Program-made: the position numbers and the translations under genes
Part shown: positions 61,430 through 64,000 of the stretch, piece after piece
Numbering within the stretch: position 1 is the first letter of the stretch
Layout of the letters: each line of letters begins with the position of its first letter
Notes under the pieces: model-generated
Databases searched by the model: none
Told to the model about the DNA's origin: nothing
Seen by the model: only the letters and a program-made list of their open reading frames with translations
Source of the DNA: UBA4582 sp047629195
Lineage (GTDB): Bacteria; Pseudomonadota; Gammaproteobacteria; Pseudomonadales; Azotimanducaceae
DNA: 64,000 nucleotides
Assembly: GCA_047629195.1 (NCBI GenBank)
Contig: JBLHWY010000011.1
Span: 1 to 64,000 of the forward strand
Direction of reading: 5' to 3'

Positions 61430-62839
61430 TCATTCGTCAGCCGAAGAACTCTGACTATCTAGCTCATCGAATTTGGCTGCCATAGTGGGGTTGCGTCGAG
61501 TTAGTTTCTTGATCGTAACATCCTGTGATTTGTCATTCGCGAGACGAAGATTCCTATCTGTACTCAGCAGTGCGTCCTTCGTTTTCTGCAGATGGTCGAT
61601 TGACTTGTCAATCTCATCGATTGCTGTTTGAAATTTTTTAGAGGCGAGGTCATAGTTCTTTGCGAATGCGTTCTTGAATTTATCAAGGTCGTTTTCGAAG
61701 TTTGTTATGTCGACACTCTGGGCCTTAACAAGCGCAAGTTCCTTCTTGTATTCGAGCGACTTCATTGCCGCGTTACGCAGCAGCGTAATGATTGGAAGAA
61801 AGAACTGTGGCCTAACGATGTACATCTTGGGGAAGCGGTGAAACATGTCGACGATCCCCGAGTTATAGAGTTCGCTGTCAGGTTCTAGCAGTGACACTAG
61901 TATCGCGTATTCACAGCCCTTCTCTGTGCGATCCTTGTCTAGCTCCTTTAAAAAGTCCTCGTTCTTTTTCTTCGTTGTAGTGGTATCGATTTCGTTTTTC
62001 ATTTCAAACATGATTGAAACAATCTCAGTGCCAGCCTCGTCCGAGTCGCGGAAAATGTAGTCGCCCTTACTACCGGTTCTCGCATCATTATCTTTTTCGA
62101 AATAGGCCCTAGGAAATGCCGTTGCTCGAATGCGATTGAACTCTGTATCACAATGTTGCTCGAGGGTTTCGCCAACCATCTTGGTCGACAGACGAGCCTT
62201 CATATCCCGAAGACGCTCAATAGACTCATCACGATCCTTGATTTGTGTTTCGTATTTATCCTTGAGGGACTTCTCAGCAAGTTGTTTTTCAAGCTCCGAC
62301 TGCTTAAGGTTGCTCTTCAACTCGTCGCGTTCCTTCTCGACCGCGCCTACTGCGCCAGTGATTGCGATCTTCTGCTCAAGCTGGGTGGCGTCGAGCTTGG
62401 ATTTTAAATTCTGGATTTCTTTATCTTTAGTGGCGGTAGTTTCCTGTAGCTCCCGCGCCAGCTTCGCATCTGCAAGTTCTAAAGCCGTTTGCTTATCGCG
62501 CTTAGTTTGCTCAAGCTCGCTGGCCAAGATGTCCCTCTCTTTCTCGAGTTCGCCCCGTGCCTCGGTAACAGCGAGTTTTTGCGTGACTTCTCCTGTGTCC
62601 AATTTTGCTTTTAACGCTTGAATCTCGGCATCCTTTGTTGCGGCGGCTTTTTGCATCTCGTTACCGACTTCGCTCTTGGCGAGTTTTACAGCGTTCAGCT
62701 TGTCCTTCTCGGCCAGTTCAAGCCGCTCGTGTAACTGTTGTTCAAACTCGTTATCGCGAACCTGCTTTATAATGTCTGCATACCCAGCTTCGTCGATTTT
62801 GAATGCTTTATCGCAGTGCGGGCAAATGATTTCGTGCAT
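61430..62839 (-). CDS. DUF2130-domain protein
   Basis: A 469-residue protein. A zinc-ribbon-like pair CPHC opens it (MHEIICPHCDKAFKID). A long charged coiled coil spans about residues 25-215, rich in E, K, D and with repeated ATKDxEIQxLKxKLD units. The DUF2130 core follows from about 220 (GETLEQHCDTEFNRI, RTGSKGDYIFRD, ILVSLLEPDSELYNSG). Function is unknown. The coiled coil and the nuclease-like core suggest a structural or nucleic-acid role, which is inference. It is preceded by a good ATG and no partner gene. Confidence 0.88.
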   Translation of the reverse strand: MHEIICPHCDKAFKIDEAGYADIIKQVRDNEFEQQLHERLELAEKDKLNAVKLAKSEVGNEMQKAAATKDAEIQALKAKLDTGEVTQKLAVTEARGELEKERDILASELEQTKRDKQTALELADAKLARELQETTATKDKEIQNLKSKLDATQLEQKIAITGAVGAVEKERDELKSNLKQSELEKQLAEKSLKDKYETQIKDRDESIERLRDMKARLSTKMVGETLEQHCDTEFNRIRATAFPRAYFEKDNDARTGSKGDYIFRDSDEAGTEIVSIMFEMKNEIDTTTTKKKNEDFLKELDKDRTEKGCEYAILVSLLEPDSELYNSGIVDMFHRFPKMYIVRPQFFLPIITLLRNAAMKSLEYKKELALVKAQSVDITNFENDLDKFKNAFAKNYDLASKKFQTAIDEIDKSIDHLQKTKDALLSTDRNLRLANDKSQDVTIKKLTRRNPTMAAKFDELDSQSSSADE

Positions 62840-62898
62840 ATCTATTCTCTCCTATTTAGCGAAAATTCGCATTTGGATGCTTTGCGACATGTCGACAA

Positions 62899-63081
62899 TT
62901 AAAGGGCTGCTGGAGTATCTGCGCTACCAATCAAGCCTAGTTTTGCTTCATGGCCAAGCAAAATTAGTCTACCGCTATCTCCTTCTAGCCCGGCAAGAAG
63001 CTTATCTGGCGTTAACCCTGGCCACTTATCGTAGTCCACTACATCAGGATGCCAGCCAATCAGTAGTATGTTCTTTTTCAT
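62899..63081 (-). pseudogene. Short N-terminal-like fragment of a conserved small protein
   Basis: The 60-residue frame starts MKKNILLIGWHPDVVDYD and continues WPGLTPDKLLAGLEG, a pattern I associate with a family of roughly 130-residue conserved proteins of unknown function. GGAGAG precedes the ATG. It stops at TAA after SADTPAAL, about half-way through the expected length, and no continuation of the family is evident in the other frames. It is most likely a truncated remnant, but a genuine short protein is possible. Confidence 0.5.
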
Positions 63082-63327
63082 GCTCTCCGTTACGAAACAG
63101 CCGCCCTTCGAATCGTCCCGCTGAAAGCCGAAGAAATATAAAAACTCGCATTCTCAGCATGAGGTGTTCGGCATAAGGGGCGCCTGAGGGGGTTGTTCGA
63201 TGCCATTATGTTTTTTGTTAATGAAAACATCAAAGCGCCAATTGATTTTCCTGCAGTTTTGTTAAAATCTAAGTTCGCAAAACACGCATTGCTAAAATAA
63301 ACATAATTTTTGGTTTGATGTACTTTG

Positions 63328-63555
63328 CTAGAGGCTGGTGTCGTTAGCATCACTTCTCTTGCTTCGCTTATATATTAAAAATGCAATATAGATGAGGTTG
63401 AAAGGCGGGATTAAGGAAAGAATGGCACCAGTTTGGGCACTGGTCATCCTGCTTGTCTTTGTATATTTTGCCAAGCGATAGCAGATAAAGGCAGATCCAG
63501 CCACCCAAAAGAATAGCCCGATTGCGAGCTGAACTAGCATAATGTTGTTCGTCAT
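63328..63555 (-). CDS. Small membrane protein, unknown
   Basis: The ATG at 63555 has AAGGAA at a normal distance and gives 75 residues: MTNNIMLVQLAIGLFFWVAG, a hydrophobic helix, then a second helix (AILSLIPPFNLIYIAFLIY) and a basic tail. Two membrane passages are likely. An upstream ATG at 63576 lacks a site. No homologue is recognised. Confidence 0.6.
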   Translation of the reverse strand: MTNNIMLVQLAIGLFFWVAGSAFICYRLAKYTKTSRMTSAQTGAILSLIPPFNLIYIAFLIYKRSKRSDANDTSL

Positions 63556-63706
63556 GATCTTGTTCCTTTTGAACATTTAGCCTTTGTTTCCAAGACACCT
63601 TGAAACAAGCTACGGTCCGCCGAGTGCCAGAAATAGCATTCATTTTGACGTCAATTTTGGCCTCGGTTTTGTACTGGTTAGACGGTTATATTTGAATTAG
63701 CCAAAG

Positions 63707-64000
63707 CTAAGTAACGCTGGCAATTGCCTCACACAGAGCATCGCAATTCGTTGGTGTGATCGCTGCAACATTTATCCTGCCGTTACCGACGATGTAGACT
63801 GCGTGTTCATTTTTTAATTTATCGACTTGTTCGGGGGTTAATCCAGAAAAGCTGAACATGCCACGTTGTTTGGTGATGAAAGAATGGTTGCCGGGTACGC
63901 CTTTAGCTGTGAGTGTGTCTGCGAGTAACTGCCGCATGGCTTGGATGCGATCTCGCATTTCTTTAAGTTCGCCTTCCCATTGTGTACGCAGTTCAGGGTC
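63707..64000 (-). CDS. Aromatic/aspartate aminotransferase, C-terminal end
   Basis: The gene runs off the right edge; 97 C-terminal residues are visible. DPELRTQWEGELKEMRDRI, RQRGMFSFSGLTPEQVDKL and the end VYIVGNGRINVAAITPTNCDALCEAI are typical of class I aspartate/tyrosine aminotransferases, with the Arg in GRINVA next to the substrate. The catalytic lysine lies outside. It transfers amino groups between aromatic or acidic amino acids and 2-oxoglutarate using PLP. Confidence 0.93.
   Translation of the reverse strand, partial: DPELRTQWEGELKEMRDRIQAMRQLLADTLTAKGVPGNHSFITKQRGMFSFSGLTPEQVDKLKNEHAVYIVGNGRINVAAITPTNCDALCEAIASVT

Noticed and set aside
62130..62621. Open frame of 163 codons, Ser/Arg-rich, antisense to the DUF2130 gene
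   Set aside because: The Ser-rich composition is the mirror of the coiled coil's Glu/Lys codons on the other strand.
63090..63353. 87-codon minus-strand frame between the small membrane gene and the truncated fragment
   Set aside because: Low-quality composition, no ribosome binding site and partial overlap with the membrane protein's end; kept out of the gene list. A 30-codon plus-strand frame near 63208 was dropped for the same reasons.
1..64000. tRNA, rRNA, CRISPR, transposase or prophage genes
   Set aside because: I looked for cloverleaf arms, regularly spaced repeats and transposase or integrase signatures in the gaps and saw none; a covariance search would be needed to exclude RNAs fully.

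Overview
The window looks like part of a free-living, Gram-negative, probably marine gammaproteobacterial chromosome. The evidence is a house-keeping set with gammaproteobacterial flavour (PspA/PspC, ZapE, YgiQ, YaiI, DUF1294), signal peptides, an outer-membrane barrel ending in Phe, and moderate GC with no obvious compositional break. Species cannot be named from the sequence. No rRNA, tRNA, CRISPR array, transposase, integrase or phage gene was found. Genes are tightly packed and include many oxidative and catabolic enzymes.

Region by region. 0-2.5 kb: a GMC oxidoreductase cut by the left edge, pspC and pspA, and a small secreted-type protein. 2.8-8.5 kb: a thiamine-diphosphate enzyme, a type II sulfide:quinone oxidoreductase, a GPH-type transporter with an apparent ATT start, and MetY; this suggests sulfide or thiol metabolism. 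8.6-10.8 kb: a metallo-beta-lactamase/cyclic-nucleotide-binding fusion. 11-15.6 kb: an acyl-CoA dehydrogenase, a carbamoyltransferase-SxtJ-DUF5989 trio, an FmdB-like protein and a YCII-like gene broken by a stop codon. 15.7-24.7 kb: a DsbA-like protein, a luciferase-like oxidoreductase, hydratase and dienelactone-hydrolase genes, a fatty-acid-transport-type acyl-CoA synthetase, a phosphatase-like protein, a serine hydrolase and a TrmY-family protein.

24.9-33 kb: a complete coenzyme F420 locus on one strand: npdG, cofE, cofD, cofC, a fused CofG/CofH (FbiC), then two luciferase-like (LLM) oxidoreductases. It makes the deazaflavin cofactor, the reductase that can charge it with hydride, and candidate enzymes that use it. 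33-39.4 kb: accessory metabolic genes (COG3146 acyltransferase, PhzF, 2-hydroxyacid dehydrogenase, two hotdog thioesterases, a UPF0126 channel-like protein, a thiolase).

39.4-51.3 kb is the most striking part. A hairpin-rich intergenic region is followed by seven same-strand genes that read as an electron-transfer system crossing the cell envelope: a pentaheme cytochrome c, an outer-membrane barrel, a membrane-anchored FAD/2Fe-2S reductase, a tetraheme cytochrome c, a soluble protein with two cyclic-nucleotide-binding-like domains and four Cys clusters for 4Fe-4S centres, a membrane protein with two H-x13-H pairs, and a membrane-anchored decaheme cytochrome whose N terminus carries two Cys-rich repeats. 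That is 19 CXXCH motifs in three proteins. I know no named pathway with this exact composition.

51.4-64 kb: YaiI, an isocitrate/isopropylmalate dehydrogenase relative, a TauD-family dioxygenase, a frameshifted isochorismatase-family gene, GTP-type PEP carboxykinase, YgiQ, ZapE, a DUF1294 protein, a STAS-like protein, a DUF2130 protein, small ORFs, and an aminotransferase cut by the right edge.

A ~131-bp non-coding repeat occurs twice, in opposite orientations, at 2082-2213 and 39381-39511. Both copies begin at the TAG stop codon of the preceding gene and are bounded by ACTAG at each end.
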